A stretch of DNA of 64,000 bases from Candidatus Latescibacterota bacterium (GTDB taxonomy: Bacteria > Latescibacterota > UBA2968 > UBA8231), in the NCBI GenBank assembly GCA_022820485.1, contig JAJEFJ010000068.1:57291-121290 (forward strand), written 5' to 3'. Shown piece after piece: positions 17,439-26,472 of this stretch. Position 1 is the first letter of the stretch, and each line of letters starts with the position of its first letter. Made by a program: the position numbers and the translations under genes. The notes under the pieces were generated by a model. It was not told the DNA's origin and searched no databases. It saw nothing but the letters and a program-made list of their open reading frames with translations.

Positions 17439-17548
17439 GGAGACGATATACTGATAGGCAGAATCCACTATACGCGCAACTGTGCAACAAGGAAACAACA
17501 TGCTCGCAGCACAGCACAACGGCCCAAGCGAACGCGGGTGCATCTGAA

Positions 17549-18163
17549 ATGGAAACCCCGGCAATACTCCAAACGCTGGAACTAACCTCTTGGTGGGAAG
17601 TGCCGGCTGTCGTCTTGGCCATTCTCTACTTGGTCTTGGCGGCGCGGGAAAACATCTGGTGTTGGGGAGCGGCTTTTGTCAGTACCGCGATTTACATTTA
17701 CGTCTTCTTCGACGTCAACCTGTTCCTAGAGTCGGCCCTACAAATTTACTACTTGGGCATGGCGGTCTATGGCTGGTACCAATGGCGGCAGCCCACCGAT
17801 CAATCCGCAACGCTGCCCATTTCTACTTGGTCGCTCAAAAAGCACGTTGTGGTCATTGCTGCGACGGGGGTCGTTGTGGTGACGTCTGGGTATCTTTTGA
17901 GCGAAAACACCGAGGCGGCATTGCCCTATGTCGATGCCTTCACCACTTGGTATGCAGTGGTGACGACCTATATGGTGACAAGGAAAATTTTGGAGAATTG
18001 GGGGTACTGGTTTGTCATCGACAGCGTCTCAGTTTATCTGTACTACAGCCGAGGGCTCTACCTGACCGCTTTGTTGTTTATCGCGTATCTGGTTATCATC
18101 GTCTTTGGCTATTTGAAATGGAAAAAGGAGTACGACCAAGCAAATGTCCAAACTAGCCCGTGA
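17549..18163 (+). CDS. pnuC: Nicotinamide mononucleotide transporter PnuC family
   Basis: 204 aa polytopic membrane protein with about seven hydrophobic helices. LTSWWEVPAVVLAILYLVLA, ENIWCWGAAFVSTAIYIYVF, an internal ALQIYYLGMAVYGWYQW motif and NWGYWFVIDSVSVYLYYSRG are hallmarks of PnuC. The family imports nicotinamide riboside or related vitamins by facilitated diffusion. No NadR-type kinase is adjacent; pheA follows 15 bp downstream, an unlikely functional partner. A related thiamine-type PnuT cannot be excluded by eye. Confidence 0.92.
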   Translation: METPAILQTLELTSWWEVPAVVLAILYLVLAARENIWCWGAAFVSTAIYIYVFFDVNLFLESALQIYYLGMAVYGWYQWRQPTDQSATLPISTWSLKKHVVVIAATGVVVVTSGYLLSENTEAALPYVDAFTTWYAVVTTYMVTRKILENWGYWFVIDSVSVYLYYSRGLYLTALLFIAYLVIIVFGYLKWKKEYDQANVQTSP

Positions 18164-18178
18164 AGAAGAATTGAGTAT

Positions 18179-19033
18179 ATGAAACGAGCAGAGACGTGCG
18201 GCCCCGTGGCCATCCAAGGGCACGCCGGGTCGTTCAGCGAGGCGGCGGCGCGGGCCTATTTTTTTCCAGCGATACAACTGGCACCACAGCCCAATTTCAA
18301 GGCACTTTTCGCCTCGGTGGAAGATGGGTCTTGTGCTTGCGGAGTCGTGCCCATCGAAAACTCGCTAATGGGCAGCATTCACGAGAACTACGACCTGCTG
18401 CTGCAGAGCGACGTCCACATCGTCGGCGAAATCAAGCTGCGCATCGTCCACAACCTCATCGTCAACCGAGGTGTGCAGTTAGCAGACATCCGCTACATTG
18501 CGTCGCAGCCGCCCGCCTTGGCTCAATGCACCCGCTTCATTCACTCGTTGGCCGATGCGCAGACGATAGCGACGGATGATACGGCTGGAGCGGTCAAAGA
18601 GCTGGCCGCTAGCGGCGCACGCGATCGCGGGGCCATCGCCGGAGCGCAGGCGGCCGAGGCGTACGGGATGGAGATCCTCGTCCCCGGCATTGAGGATGCC
18701 GCGCACAATTTTACCCGCTTCTTGGTGGTAAACCGGTGCGCCGCGTCAGCGCCAGCCGAGCCTGCCAAGACCACACTCGTCTTTGCGCTAAAGCACGTGC
18801 CGGGCGCGTTGTGCCAGAGCCTCGCGGCCTTTGCCGAGCGCGGCATCAACCTGCTCAAAATTGAGTCGCGGCCCATGCCCGAACGGCCCTGGGAATACGT
18901 CTTCTATCTTGATTTAGAGGGCCACTTGGAGCAGGCGGCTTGTGCCGAAGCCGTGGGGCAACTTCAGGACACTGCCGAATTCGTCCGCATCTTGGGCTCG
19001 TACCAGCAGGGCGATACGGTCGGGGACTTATAG
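18179..19033 (+). CDS. pheA: Prephenate dehydratase
   Basis: 284 aa enzyme of phenylalanine synthesis, converting prephenate to phenylpyruvate, without a fused chorismate mutase. AIQGHAGSFSEAAARAYF is the N-terminal block. CGVVPIENSLMGSIHENYDL contains the conserved ENS. TDDTAGAVKELAASG corresponds to the catalytic-Thr region, usually S/T-T-A; here Asp-Asp-Thr-Ala. The C-terminal ACT domain (residues ~195-275) carries LLKIESRPMPERPWEYVFYL, the ESRP phenylalanine-binding motif, so feedback inhibition is expected. A short GAAGAA sits upstream of the ATG. Confidence 0.94.
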   Translation: MKRAETCGPVAIQGHAGSFSEAAARAYFFPAIQLAPQPNFKALFASVEDGSCACGVVPIENSLMGSIHENYDLLLQSDVHIVGEIKLRIVHNLIVNRGVQLADIRYIASQPPALAQCTRFIHSLADAQTIATDDTAGAVKELAASGARDRGAIAGAQAAEAYGMEILVPGIEDAAHNFTRFLVVNRCAASAPAEPAKTTLVFALKHVPGALCQSLAAFAERGINLLKIESRPMPERPWEYVFYLDLEGHLEQAACAEAVGQLQDTAEFVRILGSYQQGDTVGDL

Positions 19034-19073
19034 AGTGGCGTCCCCAATGCTGGGACGGACTGCTCCCCTCCTC

Positions 19074-19143
19074 AAAAAAGAAGCCGTCTGAAAACCCCGG
19101 ACGCCTCGTGCTCAAGGCGTATCAGGAATCTTCAGACGACTTC
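19074..19143 (-). terminator. Nested stem-loop terminator between convergent genes
   Basis: A 13-bp inverted repeat with one mismatch (19080-19092 with 19131-19143) encloses a second stem, ACGCC (19101-19105) with GGCGT (19116-19120). Read on the minus strand it is followed by TTTTTT (complement of 19074-19079), a normal intrinsic terminator for the secreted Cache-protein gene. A separate CGTCCC/GGGACG hairpin at 19039-19057 may serve pheA on the plus strand. Confidence 0.6.
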
Positions 19144-19165
19144 TTAGACTACGAACCGTTCGGCG

Positions 19166-20941
19166 CTACTTGAGGTAGAGCAGCCGCTGCGTCTGCTCTC
19201 CGCCGGGATAGCTCAGACGGGTGATATAGACCCCCGACGACAGCGAGGTGCCTCGCTGGTCGCGGGCATCCCACTGGATTTGGTAGGAACCCGCGGCTTG
19301 GAACTGATCCACCAGCGTGCGCACCGGCTGGCCTAGCACATTGTAGATCACCAACTGCACCGGGCCGGGGCTAGACAAGTGGTAGGCAATCTGCGTGGCG
19401 CTGTTGAAGGGGTTGGGCACATTAGGGGCCAGACCGCTGGTCGCGGCCGCGGCCTTGGCGGCGGCCAGTTGTTCGACGCGCACGAGCCTCATATCGCCGT
19501 CCAGCGGCAATTCTAACACTTGGCGTCGGTTATGATTGAGTGGAATGCTGTGCCATTGGCCGACGACCTCGCCGTCGGCATTGCGAGCTTGGGCGCGATA
19601 GTAACCATTCACCCGGCGTGCGGCGCTGGAGATGGTCAGAGACACGTGGCCGTTGGCGTCGGTGACCGCGCTCCAGACGTAATTGGGCGGGTGGCCGGCG
19701 ATGGAGCGAGAAAACTCGACGGTCAGCCCTTCGACGGCGTCGCCGAGGACCGTTGCCTCCACTTCCGTACTAACGGTGGAGACAACCTCAGACTCACGCC
19801 CATAAAAACCAGACCCTACAATGAAATTTACAGGGAGTGTAGTACCGTCTGCTCTCGTGCGTTCACTGATAAACTGACGGGCATAACCCACCTTGGGAAT
19901 ATCGGCGCTGTCGGTGTCGTCGGTGGGATCGTCGTAGAAATACTCCAAGAAACCGCCTTCCGGGTTGCTCTTCGCCGCTTCGAGGACCTGCGGAAGAATG
20001 AGCTCTCCGGTAACGCCGTCCCGGGCAATCCCTACCAGAGGCCGTAGCTCGAATCTGTCCGGAAAGGCCCCGTGGAGCAGGACGATGTCGCTTGTAAGAT
20101 CGAGGATATAAAGATATACGGAACCGTGTCTATAGGGCCCGTTCGGGTCCCTCAAGGCCACCCTCGCTTTCGAGATCCCGGCCGGGTCGCCGCCCTTCTG
20201 CTGTGTTGCGAGAAAAAGCTCTCCTACGTTCGTAACAAAGGCTTTTAGAGTTTCCCGATCCACCACGGCACGTGCAGTAACAGCGGGAACACGAAAGTCG
20301 AATTCTTCTTCGGCCAAGTGAGATTCATTGAGGTCGAATCCGGCAAGCAACACCATAGGGAAGTTGAAATTTTGCGAAAAATAAACAACAGCATAACCTG
20401 AAGCCCCTGGGATATTAGGTATGTTGAAGTCGCCACCATCCCTGCCCGCAGCCTCCATGAAGGCAGCAGTTATCGCAGCAGGATCATTCTGCAAATCAGC
20501 CAAACTGATGCCCAATGCTTGAAGAATTGCTCCATAAATCAAACGGTTGAGCAGCCTACCCGACAGCGCCATGTTTTTTGAGTGAACAAACACCCTGCCG
20601 TCAGGCGTCAATTGCACAAGATAGGTAGAACCGGAGTGCAAATCGTTCCCATCCTCCCTCATGGTACAACCGATGTATAACTGCATTGCACGAGAACCTG
20701 TCCCTCGACTAAAAAGGTTTCTCGTTTCCAACCCGAATTCTCTCAAGGTAGCGCTGCCGTCTTCCACCTGTTGTGCTGTCACAGCTAGGGCCGGCGGAGG
20801 AGCCACATCGTCAGGGAGTGAACAGGCTTCCTGCGGCTGCGCCAAGGCGGGGTGCGCCACAAAAAAGGCACCAGCCAGCACGAGCAGGCCGACGACGAGA
20901 ATCATCGATGTCGAGATGGGCAATGTTTGGGTTTTCATCAT
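19166..20941 (-). CDS. Secreted Cache-domain protein with C-terminal FlgD-like/sorting domain
   Basis: 591 aa from the ATG at 20941, chosen for the AAGGAG upstream and because it begins a signal peptide (hydrophobic MILVVGLLVLAGAFFV, cleavage after ALA near residue 34). Residues ~40-370 look like tandem Cache sensor folds: the second has GSVYLYILDLTSDIVLLHG, FELRPLVGIARDGVTGE, and GGFLEYFYDDPTD followed by KVGYARQFI. These extracellular ligand-binding folds are normally part of membrane receptors, but no transmembrane helix follows. Instead there is an Ig-like segment and a final ~85 residues, NVPNPFNSATQIAYHLSSPG to SGVYITRLSYPGGEQTQRLL, matching FlgD-Ig or type IX-like C-terminal domains. 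Probably cell-surface or exported. Ligand unknown. Confidence 0.8.
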   Translation of the reverse strand: MMKTQTLPISTSMILVVGLLVLAGAFFVAHPALAQPQEACSLPDDVAPPPALAVTAQQVEDGSATLREFGLETRNLFSRGTGSRAMQLYIGCTMREDGNDLHSGSTYLVQLTPDGRVFVHSKNMALSGRLLNRLIYGAILQALGISLADLQNDPAAITAAFMEAAGRDGGDFNIPNIPGASGYAVVYFSQNFNFPMVLLAGFDLNESHLAEEEFDFRVPAVTARAVVDRETLKAFVTNVGELFLATQQKGGDPAGISKARVALRDPNGPYRHGSVYLYILDLTSDIVLLHGAFPDRFELRPLVGIARDGVTGELILPQVLEAAKSNPEGGFLEYFYDDPTDDTDSADIPKVGYARQFISERTRADGTTLPVNFIVGSGFYGRESEVVSTVSTEVEATVLGDAVEGLTVEFSRSIAGHPPNYVWSAVTDANGHVSLTISSAARRVNGYYRAQARNADGEVVGQWHSIPLNHNRRQVLELPLDGDMRLVRVEQLAAAKAAAATSGLAPNVPNPFNSATQIAYHLSSPGPVQLVIYNVLGQPVRTLVDQFQAAGSYQIQWDARDQRGTSLSSGVYITRLSYPGGEQTQRLLYLK

Positions 20942-21098
20942 GAGGGTTCTCCTTCTCGGAAAGGCAAGCTCAATAGAGCTTCTTGTGTTCAATGATATCC
21001 GATATCCCGACGGGGCGGGTGCTTGCTTAGTAGCACAGGTTGCAAAGGTAATACGGTCATTCCTTCCGTCAACCAACGAAATTATAGAGTAAGCCTGT

Positions 21099-22052
21099 TC
21101 AAGCGCCCGCAGCGCGAGTGCGAACTTGGTCGAGGCCGACGGCCAATAGGAGCACGGCACCGCGCGTTACATCCTGCCAGAAGCTCGACACATCCATCAG
21201 CGTCAGCCCGTTGTTGAGGGTGCCGAGCAGCAGCACCGCCAACAAGGTGCCCCACACCGTGCCGCGCCCCCCGAAGAGACTCGTGCCGCCCAAGATCACC
21301 GCGGCGATCACCGTCAACAAATGCTGCCCCGCTGCGTCGGGTGCGGCCGCGTAGAGCATGGCCGCGAGGATGAGGCCGCTGACCGCGCCGCTGAGGCCGG
21401 AGAGGACGTAGAGAATCATCAGGGTGCGGGCAACCGGGACGCCGACCAGTCGGCTGGCTTCGGCGTTGCTGCCAGCGGCATAGACGAAGCGGCCGAAGCG
21501 GGTCCGTGCGAGCACCCAGCCGAGCGCGATATAAACCAACAGCATCAGCACCAGCGGCACGGGTAGCCGCAAAAGCTGGCCGCTGCCGATCCAGTTAAAA
21601 CCGGGTTCCATCAGCGGTTTGGTCAACCCACCGGTCAGGACTAGGGCCAGCCCGCCGATGACGCTCATCGTGCCCAGAGTGGCGATCAGCGAGTTGAGCC
21701 CGAGGCGTACGACTAACAGGCCGTTGAGCAGCCCGATGCCTCCGCCCAGTGCTAGCGCGATGAGACAGGCCGCGACAATGCCGACGCCCGCAGCGTGGAG
21801 CAGCGCGACGACGACCCCGGCCAGCCCAGCAACCGCGGCCACCGACAGATCGAGGCCCCCGGCGATGATTAGCGGCGTTTGCAACGCGCACATCAAGCCG
21901 ATAAAGGCCATATTGGCCCCGATACTCACCATATTGTCAAAGGACAAAAACCAAGGTGAGAGTACGCTGAAGAGCACGGCGACCAAGAGGTAGAACATCA
22001 ATAACAGGGCGACACCAGCGCCGGGGCGATTCAATAAGGTGGCAATGCTCAT
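21099..22052 (-). CDS. Sugar-type ABC transporter permease (RbsC-like)
   Basis: 317 aa inner-membrane protein of the BPD_transp_2 family. GLMCALQTPLIIAGGLDLSV is the diagnostic loop-helix segment, followed by GIGLLNGLLVVRLGLNSLIA and IGGLALVLTGGLTKPLMEPG. The conserved cytoplasmic coupling region reads FGRFVYAAGSNAEASRLVGV, and AVILGGTSLFGGRGTVWGTL is the C-terminal motif. Start at 22052 overlaps the ATPase stop as ATGA (22049-22052). Works with the ATPase and binding protein encoded just upstream. Confidence 0.93.
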   Translation of the reverse strand: MSIATLLNRPGAGVALLLMFYLLVAVLFSVLSPWFLSFDNMVSIGANMAFIGLMCALQTPLIIAGGLDLSVAAVAGLAGVVVALLHAAGVGIVAACLIALALGGGIGLLNGLLVVRLGLNSLIATLGTMSVIGGLALVLTGGLTKPLMEPGFNWIGSGQLLRLPVPLVLMLLVYIALGWVLARTRFGRFVYAAGSNAEASRLVGVPVARTLMILYVLSGLSGAVSGLILAAMLYAAAPDAAGQHLLTVIAAVILGGTSLFGGRGTVWGTLLAVLLLGTLNNGLTLMDVSSFWQDVTRGAVLLLAVGLDQVRTRAAGA

Positions 22053-23584
22053 GGAAGGTCTTTCGCAGTCGGAGTATGGAGCAGGTCGGCCGGGGCCGCG
22101 CCGCCAGAAAAGTGGCTGGAGATCCGACCGCGGTCGAGCACGATGGAACGGTCGCAGACGCCAGCTACTTCTTCGGCGTCGGAGGAAATCAAGAGTACGG
22201 CGAGGCCCTGTTGAGTCCACTGCCGCAGCGCCAAGTAGAGCTCGTGGCGAGCACCCACGTCCACGCCTCGGGTCGGTTCTTCGAGGATGAGCACCTTGAG
22301 GCCATCAACCAGCCAGCGGGCCAAGCAGGCCTTTTGCTGGTTGCCGCCCGAGAGCAAGCGCAGCGGCTGGTCGAGGTGAGCGGCGCGAATCCCTAGGCGG
22401 TCGATCCAGCTTTGCGCGTGGCTTACTTCGCGGGGCTTGGACACGGAGAACAAGCGCACGAAGCGGTCGATAAAGGGCAAGGTGATATTGGCACGGACGC
22501 CGAGGTCGGGGACAACGCCCTCGCGCTGGCGTTCGGCAGCGACGAACCCGATGCCCGCGTCGCGGCCCCGGCGCGGATCCGTGGGGATATAGGGCGCACC
22601 CCCGAGCGCAATGCGTGCGCCGGGCAGCGGCCCCAGCGCGCCGTAGATGGCCCGGCCAAGTTGGTCGATCCCCGAGCCGAGTAGGCCGAAGACGCCGAGA
22701 ATCTCGCCTTGGTGGAGCGCAAAGGACACGCTGTCAAGCGCGCCGGGTGCCTCGACTGAGCTTGCCGAAGTCAGACTCAGGTTTTCTACCTCCAATACGA
22801 CCTCGCCGATGCTTGTGCCTCGCGGCGGGTAGAGTTCATCAACAGTAGTGCCGAGCATGGCGTCGAGGACGTCGCGCCGCGAAGCCGTGGCCGTGGCGAA
22901 GTCGCCGGCGTTTAGTCCGTCGCGCAGCACGGTGATGCGGTCGGCGATCTCGAAGACCTCGTCGAGGTAGTGGGAGATGTAGATGATGCCGATCTGCTGC
23001 GCCTTGAGCCGCTCGACGACGGTGAAGAGCGCTTGGACTTCGCGGTCGGCGAGGGAGGCGGTTGGTTCGTCCATGACGATGACCCGCGCTTGGCCAGCGA
23101 GGGCGCGGGCGATCTCAACTAGGCGCTTGTGTGGCGCGGAGAGTTGGTGTACCGGCGCGTCGGGATCGAGGTCGCAGCCGAGCCGATCGAGCAGTGCCCG
23201 CGCTCTTGCGCGCAGTTCCGGGCGATCTACCTGCTTGCCAAGCCACGAGCGTTTGAGCGGCAGGTCGGCGATGAGAATGTTTTCGGCGACTGTGAGGTCG
23301 GGCAGGATCGATACCTCCTGCGGCAAAAAGCGGACGCCGTGGGCGATGGCCTCTTCGGGCCGGTCGTAGCGCACCGCTTGGTCGTCGAGGCGGACGATTC
23401 CAGCGTCGCGACTGTACACGCCGCAGAGGATTTTCACTAGCGTGGATTTACCCGCCCCATTGGCACCCAGCAGCGCTAAGACCTCCCCGGCGTCTAAGCG
23501 GAGATCGACCTCGCGCAAGACTTGGGCGCTGCCGAAGGATTTGCAAATGCCCTCCAAGTGCAGGAAGGGTGCGGTATGGCTCAT
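22049..23584 (-). CDS. Sugar ABC transporter ATP-binding protein (RbsA/MglA-like)
   Basis: 511 aa with two fused nucleotide-binding domains. Domain 1 (residues 1-~240) has Walker A GANGAGKSTLVKIL, an LSAPHKRLVEIARAL signature region and Walker B VIVMDEPTASL. Domain 2 (~260-500) has a degenerate Walker A (GLLGSGIDQLGRAIYG), a complete LLSGGNQQKACLARW signature and LILEEPTRGVDVGARHELY. The weak second Walker A is normal for this carbohydrate class. Its ATG is two bases after the binding-protein stop, so all three importer genes form one transcript. Confidence 0.94.
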   Translation of the reverse strand: MSHTAPFLHLEGICKSFGSAQVLREVDLRLDAGEVLALLGANGAGKSTLVKILCGVYSRDAGIVRLDDQAVRYDRPEEAIAHGVRFLPQEVSILPDLTVAENILIADLPLKRSWLGKQVDRPELRARARALLDRLGCDLDPDAPVHQLSAPHKRLVEIARALAGQARVIVMDEPTASLADREVQALFTVVERLKAQQIGIIYISHYLDEVFEIADRITVLRDGLNAGDFATATASRRDVLDAMLGTTVDELYPPRGTSIGEVVLEVENLSLTSASSVEAPGALDSVSFALHQGEILGVFGLLGSGIDQLGRAIYGALGPLPGARIALGGAPYIPTDPRRGRDAGIGFVAAERQREGVVPDLGVRANITLPFIDRFVRLFSVSKPREVSHAQSWIDRLGIRAAHLDQPLRLLSGGNQQKACLARWLVDGLKVLILEEPTRGVDVGARHELYLALRQWTQQGLAVLLISSDAEEVAGVCDRSIVLDRGRISSHFSGGAAPADLLHTPTAKDLP

Positions 23585-23585
23585 G

Positions 23586-24758
23586 CTAGTGGTCTGGGAT
23601 CAACTGCTCGTAGCCGGCGAGTTCGGGCTTGTCCTTCAGGGCGGCCAAGTGTGCGACAAAGGCTTCCTGTGGGAAGACGAAGTCGAAGCCCGGCTCGCCT
23701 TGACATTCGTACTCAGGGTAGAATTGACAGATGTTGGCCGGGCTGATCATCACGTGGTTGACGGTGACAGCCGGCGGCACGTCGTGGCCCGCTAAGCGCA
23801 TCAGGCTCAGCGGGATGAGATAGTTGCCGTAGCGCTCGGGGAAATAGGCAACTGAGGCGATGAAGTGCTCCTCGGCGACCATCGTCTCCAACTCGTCGGC
23901 CCCCTTGCCGACGACCAGCGCGTCTGCGCCGCGCCCCTGCTGCTGCACGGCGCGCAACATGCCGGAGACCGATTGGTCGTTGATCGCGGTAATCAGGATC
24001 GGCGCACCTTGGGGGATGCGGCCGAGCGCGTTGCTCATCTGCTGGAAGGAGTACTGCAGCGTGTTCTTGGTGTCGATGCGGATGATGCGCTCGGGTGGGA
24101 AGCCGGGCAGTGAGGCGAGGAAACCGGCGATCTGGCCCTCCGTGCGCATGGCCGGGATCGCACCCGACTGCGGTAGTTCGCCAACGACGAAGTATCCCTC
24201 CGTGAGCGCTCGGTCGCCGAAGCGCACTTTGGCCGCTTGTGCCAGATAGGAGCCGCCCATAAAGCCCGAGCGGGGGTTGTTGGCGCCGAAGTAAGTGGCA
24301 CCCGGCATGGGAATGTCGATGGCGACCACGCCGATCTGCTTGCGGTTGAAGTGCTGCATGATCGCTGGACCGAAGTTGACGTCGGTTTGGAACTCGATAC
24401 AGAAGTCAACTTGGCGGCGGGCAAAGCTCTCGGCGTTGGCTAGGGCGGTCGGCCCGTCGAGCCGGTTGTCAGCGATCAGCAGTTCGATGCCGGCGGCTTC
24501 GGCGTTGCGCTCGATGCTCTTTTCGACCTTGATGCCGAAGCTGATGTCGCGCTGTAGGTTGGCGAAGCCAAAGACTAGGTTTTTGCCATTTTTAGGGGGC
24601 GAGTTTTGCGCGGCTTCGGCGGCCATTGCCTGTAGCGTTGCTGGGGGGAGCATCAACCCGTCGTAGGTCGCCGGGTCGAAGCCGTGGAAACCTTCGCTCA
24701 ATGCTGGAATCGGGGCGAGGAACAGACAGGCGGCGAGAAGGAGTCGGATCGAAATCAT
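23586..24758 (-). CDS. Sugar ABC transporter substrate-binding protein
   Basis: 390 aa periplasmic binding protein of the ribose/xylose type (Peripla_BP_4). Starting at 24758 the product has a clean signal peptide, MISIRLLLAACLFLAPIPAL with cleavage after ALS. The mature part has the two-lobe pattern NLVFGFANLQRDISFGIKVE, IELLIADNRLDGPTALANAE, then the GVVAIDIPMPGATYFGANN hinge and ILITAINDQSVSGMLRAV. The mature N-terminus is longer than RbsB. An upstream in-frame ATG at 24818 would run into the IS605 right end and destroy the signal peptide. The IS element ends only ~25-30 bp upstream, so the original promoter may have been displaced. Confidence 0.92.
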   Translation of the reverse strand: MISIRLLLAACLFLAPIPALSEGFHGFDPATYDGLMLPPATLQAMAAEAAQNSPPKNGKNLVFGFANLQRDISFGIKVEKSIERNAEAAGIELLIADNRLDGPTALANAESFARRQVDFCIEFQTDVNFGPAIMQHFNRKQIGVVAIDIPMPGATYFGANNPRSGFMGGSYLAQAAKVRFGDRALTEGYFVVGELPQSGAIPAMRTEGQIAGFLASLPGFPPERIIRIDTKNTLQYSFQQMSNALGRIPQGAPILITAINDQSVSGMLRAVQQQGRGADALVVGKGADELETMVAEEHFIASVAYFPERYGNYLIPLSLMRLAGHDVPPAVTVNHVMISPANICQFYPEYECQGEPGFDFVFPQEAFVAHLAALKDKPELAGYEQLIPDH

Positions 24759-24785
24759 GGATGCACTTTCGTTGGAAGTAAGCCA

Positions 24786-24805
24786 CTGACAGCTAAAGCA
24801 GTCAG
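24786..24805 (-). repeat. IS605 right-end hairpin
   Basis: CTGACAGC-TAAA-GCAGTCAG, eight pairs with one internal A-A mismatch, about 28 bp beyond the tnpB stop. It pairs with the left-end hairpin in design. The last part of tnpB plus this region would also encode the omega RNA that guides TnpB, with the guide running into the flank toward 24760. Confidence 0.62.
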
Positions 24806-24832
24806 CTTTCACGGTCAACGTTTGCCCTAACT

Positions 24833-25948
24833 TCAGGCTGCGTTAGCGACCGTAGGCCCGCATCGGGCCCTTTTGAGCACGTTCACGGCGGCATTTACAT
24901 CGCGGTCTAATTGGCAACCACACGTGCAGGAATGCCAACGTTGAGACAACCGCTTTTTTTTGATTCGCCCACATCCCGAGCAGGCTTGCGACGTGTGCTG
25001 AGCGTCCACCTCGATGACGATACAACCGGCCCTTTCAGCCTTGTAGTCCAACATCGAGCGGAACATTGCCCAGCTTGCGTCGGAAGCCGACAGCGAGAGG
25101 TGTTTGTTTGCGAGCATAAATTTCGGGGAAATGTTTTCCACCGCGATCAAGGCAAACTCATTGGTCATGCGGTGCGTAATCCGGTGAAAGAAATCCCGGC
25201 GTTGGTTGGCGATCTTCCAGTACAGCGCCTCAACGCGCCGTTTGCATTGCCACCAGCGCGAGGAGAATCGCGTCTTACGCGCCAATGTCCGTTGTGCGTG
25301 TCGCAAGCGGCGCAACGCTCGACGCAACCAGCGAGGGTTGTCGATGAGCGTGCCATCAGAGAAGGCCAACAGCGACATCAGGCCCATATCCACGCCAATC
25401 GCTATACCGGATTTGGGTTCCGGCGTAACCTCTCCGTCGTCGCCTTGAAAGGATACGAACCAACGATTGCCAGCCTTCCGCGACAAGACGACGTGCTTGA
25501 GACACCCTCCGGGGACACTGCGATGCAACCTTATACCGATGTCGCCGACGTGCTGGAGATAGAGCTTGTCCCCCTTGAAGCGCACGCCATCGCCGTAGCG
25601 GTATTCGACAGAGCGGAACCGTTGCGCTGGCTTGAAGCGAGGGAAACCGGGCTTGTCGCCTTGCTTGAGCCGACGGAAGAACGCGGCGAAGGTCTTGTCC
25701 AAGCGGCGAAGAAGCTGTTGCACGGATGTGGCATTGAGCAAACCGAAGTCTTCTCCTCGCGCCTTGCGGTCTTCTCTAAAGCGTTCCCATTGCGCCGGAA
25801 AGCTGACGGATTGGCCGGTGTGCTTATACACATGCTGACGGTGTTCAAGTGCCTCGTTATAGAGCAGGCAGGATTGGCGCATAATCACGTCAAGCGCGTC
25901 TTGCTGCTCTTGGTTGGGATACAGGCGGTATTGGTAGGTTCGCTGCAT
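24833..25948 (-). CDS. tnpB: RNA-guided nuclease TnpB (IS605 OrfB)
   Basis: 371 aa, full length for a compact TnpB. N-terminal helix-turn region MQRTYQYRLYPNQEQQDALD is typical. The RuvC triad is intact: Asp in GIAIGVDMGLMSLLAF, Glu in LIAVENISPKF and Asp in CQLDRDVNAAVNVL. The zinc finger between them has CSGCG and CTCGC pairs. TnpB cuts DNA next to a short TAM using an omega RNA from the element's right end, which helps retain the element. It starts directly after tnpA (adjacent stop and start). All active-site residues are present, so it may be functional. Confidence 0.93.
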   Translation of the reverse strand: MQRTYQYRLYPNQEQQDALDVIMRQSCLLYNEALEHRQHVYKHTGQSVSFPAQWERFREDRKARGEDFGLLNATSVQQLLRRLDKTFAAFFRRLKQGDKPGFPRFKPAQRFRSVEYRYGDGVRFKGDKLYLQHVGDIGIRLHRSVPGGCLKHVVLSRKAGNRWFVSFQGDDGEVTPEPKSGIAIGVDMGLMSLLAFSDGTLIDNPRWLRRALRRLRHAQRTLARKTRFSSRWWQCKRRVEALYWKIANQRRDFFHRITHRMTNEFALIAVENISPKFMLANKHLSLSASDASWAMFRSMLDYKAERAGCIVIEVDAQHTSQACSGCGRIKKKRLSQRWHSCTCGCQLDRDVNAAVNVLKRARCGPTVANAA

Positions 25949-26347
25949 TCAGACGCCTTTCTGCGCTTCTATGTAGCGGCGAACCGTTTCGTCGCTGACG
26001 TGTCCGACGCTACCAGCGTAGTAACTGCGCGACCACAGCGACGGCAATCGAGACTTGAGCGCGGGGAAGCGCTCGCGCAGTTGGTGTGCTGTGAACCCCT
26101 TGAAATGTCTTACGATCTGATTGATCGCTAACGTCGGCGTTCCCGTGCAAAACAGGTGAACGTGGTCGGCGCGAATCGCAATCGACAGTATTTCGAGGTT
26201 CAACTCAGCCGCTTTGGTATAGAGCAAGTTTTCAAGCTCTTTGGCAATCTCGCCGGTAAGAACGGGACGCCGGAACTTGGGACACCACACTAAATGATAT
26301 TGAAGCGAGTGTGTGCAACTCGCCGACTTGCGCTTTGTTTCTTCCAT
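25949..26347 (-). CDS. tnpA: IS200/IS605 family Y1 transposase TnpA
   Basis: 132 aa single-strand HUH transposase. The N-terminal HSLQYHLVWCPKFRRPVLTG is standard. The HUH metal site is in IRADHVHLFCTGTP. The catalytic Tyr is in ETVRRYIEAQKG near the C-terminus. It recognises the hairpins at the element ends and cuts through a 5'-phosphotyrosine. Length and motifs are complete. An AT-rich stretch upstream (26350-26390) may hold its promoter. Confidence 0.93.
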   Translation of the reverse strand: MEETKRKSASCTHSLQYHLVWCPKFRRPVLTGEIAKELENLLYTKAAELNLEILSIAIRADHVHLFCTGTPTLAINQIVRHFKGFTAHQLRERFPALKSRLPSLWSRSYYAGSVGHVSDETVRRYIEAQKGV

Positions 26348-26472
26348 ACAAATAAGCTAAATAGTAAGTTACGCTTTATCAACGAATCTGTTAGCTTGTA
26401 TCGAGTTTCTCTCAGGGACGGACAAAACGCCTTGTGCGTTGCCTGCCCGTCAAGAAACGCGCACCTATCCCC

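Noticed and set aside
24833-26131. 406-codon plus-strand frame through tnpB
   Set aside because: Entirely antisense to tnpB and tnpA, which carry intact RuvC and HUH motifs.
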